Positions 34,075 through 41,716 of a DNA stretch of 43,929 nt are shown here, piece after piece. The translations under genes and the position numbers were made by a program. The notes under the pieces are model-generated. The model was not told the DNA's origin, made no database searches, and worked only from the letters and a program-made list of their open reading frames with translations. Each line of letters begins with the position of its first letter. The first letter of the stretch is position 1. The stretch covers positions 1 to 43,929 of the forward strand of contig NZ_BJYL01000046.1 of NCBI RefSeq assembly GCF_007991495.1, in the 5' to 3' direction. This DNA is from Sporosarcina luteola (GTDB taxonomy: Bacteria > Bacillota > Bacilli > Bacillales_A > Planococcaceae).

Positions 34075-34956
34075 TCACCCTTCAATTAGCTCTACAAATC
34101 TTGATGATGCGGGTGATAGCGGTACGCTTTTTAATGAACAGACGCCGATGCTCCTGTATGGAATTTGTTCTGTCAACTGAACCTCATGGAGTGCACCACT
34201 TTCCAAGTAGTCTTTCGTAAATTCCCTAGTGACACAGGCAATCCCCATATTCATTCTTGCAAACTCAACGACAAGATCATGCGAGCCCAATTCGAATTCA
34301 GGGGAGATTTTCACGCCTTTGGATAGAAAATGATCCTCGACATACTTCCGTGAATTCGAACTCGGCTCAAGGAAAATGAGCGGGAGCTTGGCAAGTTCCC
34401 GAAATCCAATAGGCCTTGCAAGCAACTTCCTGTATTTATCGCCATAGACGAACGTATCATGAATATCCATACAAGGGGTTACATTTAACGAAGGGTCATC
34501 GACAGGCAAATTGCATACGACGATATCAACCCCGCCAGACTTTAACAATGAAATAAGCGAATCCGTCGTTCCATTTTCGATTTTTAATTTGAGATTCGGG
34601 TATCGATTACGGAAGGCTTCCAATTGGGGAAGTAAAAAATACTTGGAAATCGTATCTCCCACGCCGATTCGCAGCTCGCCGATTGTCAGGTTTTTGAACT
34701 CAGCAATCTTTTCTTCTCCAATTTCGATTAAATTGATGGCGGAATTAGCATACTCCAACAGAAGGCTTCCTTCGTTTGTTAGTGTAACGCCTTTGGGGGT
34801 ACGATTGAAAAGACGTGTATCCAGCTCCTTCTCCAATTGCATGATCGATTGGCTGATAGCAGGTTGTGTCATGAATAGCTCTTTCGCAGCACCGGAAAAG
34901 CTCTGATTTTTACCAACGACACAAAATATACGATATAAATCAAGTTTGATAACCAT
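34075..34956 (-). CDS. LysR-family transcriptional regulator
   Basis: A 293-residue regulator. The N-terminal winged helix reads FSGAAKELFMTQPAISQSI at about residues 20-38, followed by the linker helix. Residues from about 90 on are the periplasmic-binding-protein-like effector domain (ELRIGVGDTISKYFLLPQLE). I chose ATG 34956 because AAGGGGTG lies 5 nt upstream; a GTG/ATG extension to 34977 would overlap that site. It is divergent from the F420-ligase homologue, the usual layout for a LysR regulator and its target, with a dyad at 35000-35021 in the shared gap. The effector is unknown. Confidence 0.9.
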   Translation of the reverse strand: MVIKLDLYRIFCVVGKNQSFSGAAKELFMTQPAISQSIMQLEKELDTRLFNRTPKGVTLTNEGSLLLEYANSAINLIEIGEEKIAEFKNLTIGELRIGVGDTISKYFLLPQLEAFRNRYPNLKLKIENGTTDSLISLLKSGGVDIVVCNLPVDDPSLNVTPCMDIHDTFVYGDKYRKLLARPIGFRELAKLPLIFLEPSSNSRKYVEDHFLSKGVKISPEFELGSHDLVVEFARMNMGIACVTREFTKDYLESGALHEVQLTEQIPYRSIGVCSLKSVPLSPASSRFVELIEG

Positions 34957-34999
34957 ATAAACACCCCTTATATCCATTATTAGATATATTAATTTTACT

Positions 35000-35021
35000 T
35001 ATACCACTAAACAGTAGTATA
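35000..35021. promoter_or_regulatory. Likely LysR operator
   Basis: TATACCACT and AGTAGTATA form a 9-bp dyad with one mismatch and a 4-nt gap. It lies between the divergent LysR and F420-ligase-like genes, just upstream of a possible -10 TATAGT at 35040-35045. Confidence 0.6.
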
Positions 35022-35066
35022 GTACAAGTAGATCGTCAGTATAGTTTTCGATAAGGAGCGATTACA

Positions 35067-36260
35067 TTGGAAAGAGTAGTTGGAACGGTTGTCAGAGGTC
35101 TTCGATGCCCAATTATCAATAAAGGGGACAATATCGAGGAAATCGTTGTAGATAGCGTATTGAAGGCAGCAGAAGTCGAAGGATTAACGATTAATGACAG
35201 AGATATCGTCACCGTCACGGAATCTATCGTAGCTCGGGCGCAAGGTAATTACGCGACCATTGATCATATTGCGAAAGATGTAGCATCTAAATTCGGCGAC
35301 GACACAATCGGCGTTATCTTCCCGATTCTAAGCCGAAACCGTTTTGCCATCTGCTTACGCGGCATCGCGAAAGGTGCAGCGAAGAAGATTGTATTGATGC
35401 TTAGCTACCCTTCCGATGAAGTCGGCAATCACCTTGTCGATATCGATACACTCGACGAAAAGGGTGTTAACCCTTGGACGGATGTTTTGAATGAAGAAGA
35501 ATTCCGCAGCCATTTCGGCTACAATAAACATACATTTACAGGCGTCGATTATATCGATTATTATAAGTCAATTATTGAAGAGTACGGCGTTGAATGCGAG
35601 GTCATTTTCTCGAATAACGCGAAGACGATCCTTGATTACACGAAAAACGTACTCACTTGCGATATCCACACACGTATGCGTACGAAACGCATCTTGACAG
35701 CAAACGGTGTTGAAAAGGTTTATAGCCTTGACGATATCCTTGCAGAATCAGTTGACGGCAGCGGCTATAACGAAGCATATGGATTGCTCGGCTCCAACAA
35801 AGCGACAGAAGACAGCGTGAAACTTTTCCCTCGCAACTGCCAGCCGGTCGTCGACTCCATCCAAGCGATGCTGAAAGAGAAAACCGGCAAAACGGTTGAA
35901 GTCATGGTATATGGCGACGGCGCGTTCAAAGATCCGGTCGGGAAAATCTGGGAACTTGCGGACCCAGTCGTTTCTCCTGCGTACACAGCAGGCCTTAACG
36001 GCACACCGAATGAAATTAAATTAAAATACCTTGCAGACAACAATTTCGCTGACCTGCGCGGTGATGAATTGAAAAAGGCGATCAACGAGTTCATCGAGAA
36101 CAAAGAGGAAGATCTCGTCGGCTCGATGGCATCCCAAGGGACAACTCCTCGTAAACTGACTGACCTCATCGGCTCTTTATCCGATTTGACATCAGGCAGC
36201 GGCGATAAAGGGACTCCAATTATTTTCATTCAAGGATATTTTGATAACTATACGAAGTAA
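35067..36260 (+). CDS. F420-0:gamma-glutamyl ligase homologue (CofE-like)
   Basis: A 397-residue protein of the F420_ligase family, which adds glutamate to a carboxylate acceptor with GTP. The N-terminus GLRCPIINKGDNIEEIVVDS, then DRDIVTVTESIVARAQGNY matches the CofE fold start (promised nucleotide and metal site). It is longer than archaeal CofE (about 250 residues) because of extra C-terminal sequence. No other F420 gene (fbiD, fbiA, cofH or an F420-dependent oxidoreductase) is present in this window, and Bacillales generally lack F420. It therefore probably glutamylates another molecule. The start is TTG 35067, 8 nt after AAGGAG. It is probably controlled by the divergent LysR regulator. 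Confidence 0.75.
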   Translation: MERVVGTVVRGLRCPIINKGDNIEEIVVDSVLKAAEVEGLTINDRDIVTVTESIVARAQGNYATIDHIAKDVASKFGDDTIGVIFPILSRNRFAICLRGIAKGAAKKIVLMLSYPSDEVGNHLVDIDTLDEKGVNPWTDVLNEEEFRSHFGYNKHTFTGVDYIDYYKSIIEEYGVECEVIFSNNAKTILDYTKNVLTCDIHTRMRTKRILTANGVEKVYSLDDILAESVDGSGYNEAYGLLGSNKATEDSVKLFPRNCQPVVDSIQAMLKEKTGKTVEVMVYGDGAFKDPVGKIWELADPVVSPAYTAGLNGTPNEIKLKYLADNNFADLRGDELKKAINEFIENKEEDLVGSMASQGTTPRKLTDLIGSLSDLTSGSGDKGTPIIFIQGYFDNYTK

Positions 36261-36265
36261 GAAAG

Positions 36266-36298
36266 ACAAGCCCTCGGTCATTGACTGAGGGCTTTTTC
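36266..36298 (+). terminator. Terminator of the F420-ligase-like gene
   Basis: AAGCCCTC and GAGGGCTTTTT form the stem, extended inward by GTCA/TGAC. Confidence 0.85.
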
Positions 36299-36332
36299 AT
36301 TTGGAGCGCCGCTACGAAAGGATGGTTTTCCG

Positions 36333-36395
36333 GATATCGGTCGTTATCACAATGTTATCGGTCATTGTCACATTGTTATCGTCATTTCAGGACGT
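36333..36395 (+). repeat. 21-bp TATCGGTCA array E (2 units plus short end unit)
   Basis: Units at 36333 and 36354 carry TATCGGTC. The end unit at 36375 has TATCGTCATTTC. It lies in the 36261-36685 gap between the F420-ligase-like and DUF2167 genes. That gap also holds a terminator and an extended -10 promoter; I see nothing firm in 36396-36596. Confidence 0.9.
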
Positions 36396-36596
36396 TAGGA
36401 TCATACTTTCCCCTGCAACATCCACGCTTTTCCTGTTTCCAACCGTGCTATTCATTTGTTTCTCCACTGGAAAAATAATGAATTCCAGTAAATCCAACAG
36501 CCTGCCGGCTTTAGGTTTGATTACTAGTAATTAGTAATTAATTCCTTAATCAAAATACCTAACTTACAGAAAACCATAATTTTTCTAAATGCAAAT

Positions 36597-36605
36597 TGCT
36601 ATAAT
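36597..36605 (+). promoter_or_regulatory. Extended -10 promoter of the DUF2167 gene
   Basis: TG at 36597-36598, one base, then TATAAT at 36600-36605. There is no strong -35. The leader would be about 70 nt. Confidence 0.55.
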
Positions 36606-36685
36606 CATACTTGGTTTCATTTGGAATAAATAGGGCTACGGGTAAGGTATTGGAAACTATAAAAGGTATCGGGGGAATTATCACG

Positions 36686-37540
36686 ATGAAGCGATTAGTG
36701 GGAATGCTTGCAGTGCTTTGCTTGATGCTTAGCACGACGGCAAGTGCAGATAGTTATTATAACTGGATTGAAGGCGGCGTATCGGTTGACCTAGGAACGA
36801 TAGCGGACGTTGAGCTCGATCCCGACTTTATCTTTCTTGACGGAGAAGATACGCAGCAAATGTCAGTCGAATACGGCGAACCCGTCTCGGGATTAGAAGT
36901 GGGGAGTATATTCCCGATGGATGACAGTGAATCTTGGGCAGTATTCTTTGAGTATGAAGAAACGGGCCACATAAAAGACGCTGAAAAAGAGAAGATTGAC
37001 ACCAAGGCTCTGTTGAAAAGCTATAAGGATGGCGCCAAAGAAGTGAATAAAGAGCGTGAACCGGGTGACCGTTATTATGTCACTGGGTGGGATGTCGAGC
37101 CCTTTTACGATGAAAAAACCCACAACCTCACTTGGTCACTATTGCTTGAAGATGAAAATAAAGAAACATTTTTGAATTACAATACACGTATCCTTACTAG
37201 GGAAGGGACGATTTCAATCATCCTTGTAACAGACCCACAAAATCGGGAAGCCAACAAGCAGTTGCTCGATGAAAAAATACTTGCCCAATTGAATGTAAAA
37301 GACGGAAAAAAATACACTGACTTTGATGAGTCTACAGATAAAGTTGCTGGATACGGATTATCCGCGATTATTCTAGGCGGAGCCGGTTTAGCCGTCGCCA
37401 AAAAGGCTGGCTTAATCGCAGTCCTCCTTGCATTTGGTAAAAAGTTTGGCGTTTTGATCATAGCTGGTGTTGCTGCTCTTTGGGGCTTTCTTCGGAAAAA
37501 GAAGAAAAAGACTGAGCCCGTTGAACCTGCAGGAGAGTAA
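36686..37540 (+). CDS. DUF2167 membrane protein with signal peptide
   Basis: A 284-residue envelope protein. The signal peptide is residues 1-21 (MKRLVGMLAVLCLMLSTTAS). The outer domain opens VDLGTIADVELDPDFIFLDG, the signature of DUF2167, which in Gram-negatives occurs in a periplasmic or membrane protein of unknown role. Two hydrophobic segments at about 220-265 are followed by a KKKKK tail, so the bulk would lie outside the membrane. The start is ATG 36686 after GGGGGA; an earlier in-frame codon at 36611 lacks a ribosome site and would spoil the signal peptide. It stands upstream of the sigma/anti-sigma operon but has its own terminator (37561). Confidence 0.8.
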   Translation: MKRLVGMLAVLCLMLSTTASADSYYNWIEGGVSVDLGTIADVELDPDFIFLDGEDTQQMSVEYGEPVSGLEVGSIFPMDDSESWAVFFEYEETGHIKDAEKEKIDTKALLKSYKDGAKEVNKEREPGDRYYVTGWDVEPFYDEKTHNLTWSLLLEDENKETFLNYNTRILTREGTISIILVTDPQNREANKQLLDEKILAQLNVKDGKKYTDFDESTDKVAGYGLSAIILGGAGLAVAKKAGLIAVLLAFGKKFGVLIIAGVAALWGFLRKKKKKTEPVEPAGE

Positions 37541-37560
37541 GTGAATAGAAATTAATAATC

Positions 37561-37595
37561 CTGTCGGCCTTTATACTTGGTCGGCAGTTTTTTAT
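37561..37595 (+). terminator. Terminator of the DUF2167 gene
   Basis: CTGTCGGCC and GGTCGGCAG pair with two G-T pairs and are followed by six T. Confidence 0.75.
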
Positions 37596-37607
37596 TGCAG
37601 TTTCAGG

Positions 37608-37670
37608 TATATCGATCATTTCCCGGAAGATATCGATCATTTCCCAAGATATATGGTCATTTCGGGACTT
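37608..37670 (+). repeat. 21-bp array F (2 units plus short end unit)
   Basis: Units at 37608 and 37629 (TATCGATCATTTCCC) are followed by the end unit at 37650 (TATGGTCATTTCGGGAC). It lies in the 37541-37788 gap before the first sigma gene and is a near copy of arrays D (inverted) and G (direct). Confidence 0.9.
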
Positions 37671-37788
37671 ACCTTCTACACTCCTCTTTGTCTTTTTTTC
37701 TTCTTCCTTCCTTTTAATTAATCCCCAACTAAAACCTTGAAACGTTTTCCCCTCCTCGCTCCCCTAATCTATAGAAGGTGGTGATTTC

Positions 37789-38337
37789 ATGCTAAAGAAG
37801 GAACGGCTTGTGAAGCAAGCGATCAAAGGTGATCAGCATGCATTGCAACTGTTATTGAAGGAAGAGAAAGATAGGCTATATAAGATGGCATTTATTTATA
37901 TGAAAAATGAGCATGACGCGCTGGAAGTATTTCAGCAAACTGTTTTGGAAATCATCGAGTCTGTCCATCAGTTACGGAACCCTGCGTATTTCAGTACGTG
38001 GGCAACACGGATTTGTATCAACGTCTCCCTAAAGGAGATTCGGAAAAGCAAAAAGGTCATCGCAATGGATAGCTTGCCGATACATGATGTTGTGGAAGAG
38101 AACAATGGCTTGATGGAAGAAAAGTTGGACTTGGCAACCGTCCTTTATGAGCTGGATGACAAATACAGATCGGCCCTTGTTTTGCGTTTTTATCATGATT
38201 ACACGGTCAGCCAGATTGCGGATATATTGGATTGCCCCGAAGGTACAGTCAAAACGAACTTACATAGGGGTCTTGCCCTGTTGAAAACGAAAATGAAGGG
38301 AGTTTATAAGGATGAAAGACGAAACGAAAGTTATTGA
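37789..38337 (+). CDS. ECF sigma factor, first copy
   Basis: A 182-residue group IV sigma factor. Region 2 spans about residues 10-80 (ALEVFQQTVLEIIESVHQLR). Region 4 is at about 120-175 (YRSALVLRFYHDYTVSQIAD, then CPEGTVKTNLHRGLALLK, the -35-binding helix-turn-helix). Its stop overlaps the DUF4179 gene by 26 nt, the usual sign of a cotranscribed sigma/anti-sigma pair. A TGAAACGTTT sequence at about 37738 resembles the -35 of an ECF promoter, which would mean autoregulation, but I find no matching -10. The start is ATG 37789 after AAGGTGGTG. The signal and target genes are unknown; envelope stress is the usual role of such pairs. Confidence 0.9.
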   Translation: MLKKERLVKQAIKGDQHALQLLLKEEKDRLYKMAFIYMKNEHDALEVFQQTVLEIIESVHQLRNPAYFSTWATRICINVSLKEIRKSKKVIAMDSLPIHDVVEENNGLMEEKLDLATVLYELDDKYRSALVLRFYHDYTVSQIADILDCPEGTVKTNLHRGLALLKTKMKGVYKDERRNESY

Positions 38338-39334
38338 AGAGACGATGGAAGCAATTCCTGTGCCGAGTGAGAAGCTGGATTCGATCATTGAGGGTTCATT
38401 CAAAGGGGACGCTCCACCTCGTAAAGGAGATCGCAGGCGTCGAATCGGCTATGTAGCAGCCGCTGTTTTGGCAATCAGCATTTTAGGCGGGACGATGGCA
38501 TTGAACCACGTCATGGCGAATATGATCAGCCAATTGCCGATCATCGGTAATGTATTCGACTTTTTTGGATCGACTAGCCAACCAGCCTACAAAAAATTCG
38601 GGCAGCTTGCGACCGATGTCGGCCGGACCGCGGAGGATAAAGGCGTTTTAATCAATATCGACCAAGGGGTGTTCGATGGGACGACCATCACTTTGGCAGT
38701 GACGATTCAAACAAGGAAAAATTACGGCTCGGCTCTAATGTTTGATGGCTGGCCATCTGTTGAGGGCGTGCCCGCCGGAAATGCCGGCGCTTCTTTTGAG
38801 AAAGTAGATGGACTCGGCTATGCGGGTATTATGACGATCACTCCCCATTTTGAAGGGATTCCCGATGAAGTGGACATCTCCTGGGAGCCAGAAAAGCTGA
38901 TTGGCGATAAAAAAGAAGTGACTGGCAACTGGCAGCTCAACTTCTCCTTGCCACGAATCGAAGCTGAAGTTCAAACGTTGAATAAACGAGTTGAAAAAGA
39001 AGGAGTTGCGGTTGAAATTAAAGAAGTGAGAAAGACACCACTCACCTTCAATATTTTCTATCAGCAATTGGTTGATCCGGCAATCCTCGATGAGTGGACT
39101 GCAGTCGAGGCTGAATTAAAAGCGACAGATGACTTAGGCAATGAATACGAAGTTCCTTATAATGGCGGTTTCGCGGATGGCAGTGCACAGACTGCCGAGG
39201 ATCTGCAATGGAGCGCAACAATCCATAACCTAGATCCAATGGCAACGAAACTCATTTTTCATCCTTTTGCGACGGTGAGCACGCTTGAAGGCGCAAAAGT
39301 GATTTACTTTGAGGATGTTGAAGTGGAATTGTAA
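38312..39334 (+). CDS. DUF4179/DUF5643 anti-sigma factor, first copy
   Basis: A 340-residue single-pass membrane protein. The cytoplasmic residues 1-45 are acidic then basic, a membrane segment lies at about 47-68 (IGYVAAAVLAISILGG), and the outer part is beta-rich. The outer part begins with SQLPIIGNVFDFFGS, the DUF4179 signature, and its C-terminal half matches the DUF5643 immunoglobulin-like region (EKEGVAVEIKEVRKTPLTFN). By family analogy it holds the sigma factor at the membrane until an external signal is sensed. ATG 38312 lies inside the sigma gene, with GGGAG just upstream. It is paralogous to the protein at 41697-42785. Confidence 0.85.
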   Translation: MKDETKVIEETMEAIPVPSEKLDSIIEGSFKGDAPPRKGDRRRRIGYVAAAVLAISILGGTMALNHVMANMISQLPIIGNVFDFFGSTSQPAYKKFGQLATDVGRTAEDKGVLINIDQGVFDGTTITLAVTIQTRKNYGSALMFDGWPSVEGVPAGNAGASFEKVDGLGYAGIMTITPHFEGIPDEVDISWEPEKLIGDKKEVTGNWQLNFSLPRIEAEVQTLNKRVEKEGVAVEIKEVRKTPLTFNIFYQQLVDPAILDEWTAVEAELKATDDLGNEYEVPYNGGFADGSAQTAEDLQWSATIHNLDPMATKLIFHPFATVSTLEGAKVIYFEDVEVEL

Positions 39335-39346
39335 ATGCTCTGTTTT

Positions 39347-39380
39347 CTGTCAGCCTTTTATAGAGGCTGGCAGTTTTTTA
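39347..39380 (+). terminator. Terminator of the first sigma/anti-sigma operon
   Basis: CTGTCAGCC and GGCTGGCAG pair and are followed by seven T. Confidence 0.85.
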
Positions 39381-39438
39381 TTTGCATTAAACACGGCTAA
39401 TCCTATCGGAAACGTTGCTCACCGATGAATTGGTGGTG

Positions 39439-39480
39439 GGTATCGGTCCTTTCCCAAGACATATGGTCATTCCGGGATTT
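39439..39480 (+). repeat. 21-bp array G (1 unit plus short end unit)
   Basis: A unit at 39439 (TATCGGTCCTTTCCC) is followed by the end unit at 39460 (TATGGTCATTCCGGGAT). It matches 37629-37670 at 36 of 42 positions, in the same orientation. It lies in the 39335-39591 gap before the SLH gene. Confidence 0.85.
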
Positions 39481-39591
39481 ATAGACTATCCTACACACCC
39501 CTGTAAGCTCAAAACCGCTATCATTAGAATAGTCGTAGTTTTCCGTGTTAGAATACTAGCAATGAATGCTAATTTTCAAAGGAGGCATCCT

Positions 39592-41034
39592 ATGTTCGCT
39601 CAAAAACTGAAGTTGTCGTTGGGTGCATTTGCCGCAGCGGGTATTCTGCTCGTATCTCAAGCGAGCGCGGCCAGCGCCAGTAAGTTTACAGATGTGCCAT
39701 CGACGAAACCTTATGCCAATGCGGTTTATGAGCTTGCGGAACGGAATATCATCGGCGGTTATGAAGATGGAACATTCAAGCCAGCTGCATCCATCACACG
39801 TGGACAGGCAGCAGCAATCATCGCGAAACTGCGTAACTTTGACACGAGGAATGTCAAGGATCCCAAGTTTAAGGACGTGAGACAATCACAGTGGAACTAT
39901 GGCGCTATTGCCGCGCTCGCCAATGCAGGTGTCATTAATGGGTACGGAGATGGACGGTTTGGACCGAATGATTCGATTACACGAGCGCAAATGGCTTCCA
40001 TTCTCGTGAAGACTTTCGGGCTCCCGCCATATTCCTACAGCAGCAGCGAGAATCCATTCACTGATACACAAAGTTTGGCGAGCCATCAGACGACGATTAA
40101 TATCTTATACAAAATGGGCATCACATCCGGCACATCCCTGACAACTTTCAGCCCGAATGCCCCGATCTCCAGGGCACAGGCTGCTGTGCTGATCGTCAAG
40201 ACGGAGAAAGTGAAAGAGTCGACGATTACATTAAAAGCGGCGGACTACGGATGGGATTCTTTCTATACGTATTCACGCTATGATCAAGTAGACGATGTCA
40301 TTCATTCAATCCCGAGTGATCGTTCTATATGGAAAGAAATTCAAATTATTCCGATGCGCGAAGGGACCGCCGCTCTTTCATTAATTGGAAGAACGAAAGA
40401 TCCTGTTACGGGAGAAGAGTCTCATGAGGAATACCAGAAATTTTACGTTCATGTGAAGCAAGAAGACGGGGAATGGAAAGTGAAGCTTGAGCAATCGGAA
40501 GACATTACTTCAACCGAGGTCAGCCTGAACACAGGGCCCGATAAAGTGAATAAGGTTTCGCTCGCAACGATGGAAGGTACAATGCTACAGGAGGAAGTGA
40601 AACTCAAGCCATGTAACTACGCGGTCACCCAAGCTGTGTCCACCTGTTTCTCCATTGATGATCCTGGAGAATACGTTGCGATCGTACATTATGAAAACGG
40701 AAAGACCGTCCGTTACGGTGTTTCTGCTGCGGTTCATGAATCCTCTTTCAATTTATTCATCCGAACGGCAAAAGAACAACCCGAAGTAACAATCGACCCC
40801 GGCGGAACGCCAAATGAGCTCGGCAAACACGTCCTTCCTGAAGGCAGCGGAAAGATTGCCAGCGTGACACGAGATAAGGAATCCAACAAGTTTACGATTA
40901 AAGGCATTTCGGAAGGCATAGTGCACATAAAATTCCCCGACAGCAAAGGCGCTATTGAGGAATTGTCTATAGATGTCCGTAAAATCGGCTCCATTATTGA
41001 CGTGAGGGCAACATTTTCAGACAGGTACCATTAA
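39592..41034 (+). CDS. S-layer homology (SLH) domain surface protein
   Basis: A 480-residue exported protein. The signal peptide ends near residue 26 (SQASA). Three SLH modules follow at about 31-80, 92-142 and 155-204, each with F-x-D and an I-T/S-R-x-Q motif (ITRGQ, ITRAQ, ISRAQ). They anchor proteins to pyruvylated secondary cell-wall polymer. Residues 205-480 are beta-rich and unrecognised, with no catalytic motif. The start is ATG 39592 after AAAGGAGG; earlier in-frame codons back to 39415 would run through repeat array G. It lies between two ECF sigma/anti-sigma pairs, with its own terminator, and could be a target of either. That is inference from position. Confidence 0.85.
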   Translation: MFAQKLKLSLGAFAAAGILLVSQASAASASKFTDVPSTKPYANAVYELAERNIIGGYEDGTFKPAASITRGQAAAIIAKLRNFDTRNVKDPKFKDVRQSQWNYGAIAALANAGVINGYGDGRFGPNDSITRAQMASILVKTFGLPPYSYSSSENPFTDTQSLASHQTTINILYKMGITSGTSLTTFSPNAPISRAQAAVLIVKTEKVKESTITLKAADYGWDSFYTYSRYDQVDDVIHSIPSDRSIWKEIQIIPMREGTAALSLIGRTKDPVTGEESHEEYQKFYVHVKQEDGEWKVKLEQSEDITSTEVSLNTGPDKVNKVSLATMEGTMLQEEVKLKPCNYAVTQAVSTCFSIDDPGEYVAIVHYENGKTVRYGVSAAVHESSFNLFIRTAKEQPEVTIDPGGTPNELGKHVLPEGSGKIASVTRDKESNKFTIKGISEGIVHIKFPDSKGAIEELSIDVRKIGSIIDVRATFSDRYH

Positions 41035-41037
41035 TGT

Positions 41038-41073
41038 AAACCCCTTAACCACGCAAAGCGGTTAAGGGGTTTT
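41038..41073 (+). terminator. Terminator of the SLH gene
   Basis: A perfect CCCCTTAACC / GGTTAAGGGG stem extended by AA/TT is followed by a T-run. Confidence 0.9.
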
Positions 41074-41128
41074 GAATGTTCATCAAATTCTTTTGCGAAT
41101 TCCGCCGTTCCCTTTTCGTTATATAGGG

Positions 41129-41144
41129 TGTAAAAGCTTTTACA
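41129..41144. promoter_or_regulatory. Perfect 16-bp palindrome upstream of second sigma gene
   Basis: TGTAAAAGCTTTTACA is a perfect palindrome 20 nt before ATG 41165. Its size and symmetry suit a dimeric repressor. It lies close to the ribosome site AAAGGAG and may equally affect the mRNA. Confidence 0.55.
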
Positions 41145-41164
41145 AAGGAATAAAGGAGAAAACT

Positions 41165-41716
41165 ATGAAGGCAAATGAATCCAACTTTATTAAACGTCTC
41201 CAATCCGGAAAGGAAGATGCTCTGGACTATATCGTCGATCGCTATTTGCCGTTGCTGAAAAGTGTTGTGCGGCAAGTTCTTGGACCGCTTCAACGGGAGG
41301 AATTGATAGACGAATGCATGAATGATGTTTTTCTTGCGCTTTGGCAAAATGCAAAGAAGTTCCGTGGAAATGATGAAAATGCCTTTAAAAACTGGATTTG
41401 CGCGGTCGCCAAATATAAAGCGATCGACTATTACAGAAAAGAGGCAAGGAACTTTGAGGTGACATCAGAGTACTTGGAGATCCCGATCCAGACAGCTGCT
41501 GAGGACGAGGCGGAAGATACGGTGAATGAACTGCTTCATCAACTGGAACCAATCGACCGGCAGATTTTCATGATGAGATATTTGCTTGGATTTTCAGCGG
41601 AAGAAACCGCGGAACGGCTCAATTTAAGCAAATCCGCCGTCGACAATCGGGTGTACAGAGGAAAAAAGATTCTTCGGCATAATGGGAGGTTATTGTATGA
41701 AGAAGGACGTGTATGA
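41165..41716 (+). CDS. ECF sigma factor, second copy
   Basis: A 183-residue group IV sigma factor. Region 2 is at about 10-90 (LIDECMNDVFLALWQNAKKF, then WICAVAKYKAIDYYRKEAR). Region 4 is at about 125-175 (IDRQIFMMRYLLGFSAEETA, then LNLSKSAVDNRVYRGKKIL). It is only distantly similar to the sigma factor at 37789 and is of another ECF subtype by its region 2. The start is ATG 41165 after AAAGGAG; the open frame extends to 41072, but that part is inside the SLH terminator. It overlaps its anti-sigma gene by 20 nt. Confidence 0.9.
   Translation: MKANESNFIKRLQSGKEDALDYIVDRYLPLLKSVVRQVLGPLQREELIDECMNDVFLALWQNAKKFRGNDENAFKNWICAVAKYKAIDYYRKEARNFEVTSEYLEIPIQTAAEDEAEDTVNELLHQLEPIDRQIFMMRYLLGFSAEETAERLNLSKSAVDNRVYRGKKILRHNGRLLYEEGRV

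Noticed and set aside
36611..36685. Upstream extension of the DUF2167 protein
   Set aside because: It has no ribosome site and would place 25 polar residues before a clear signal peptide.
37738..37775. Complete ECF-type autoregulatory promoter before the first sigma gene
   Set aside because: TGAAACGTTT fits a -35, but no CGTC or similar -10 lies 15-17 nt downstream.
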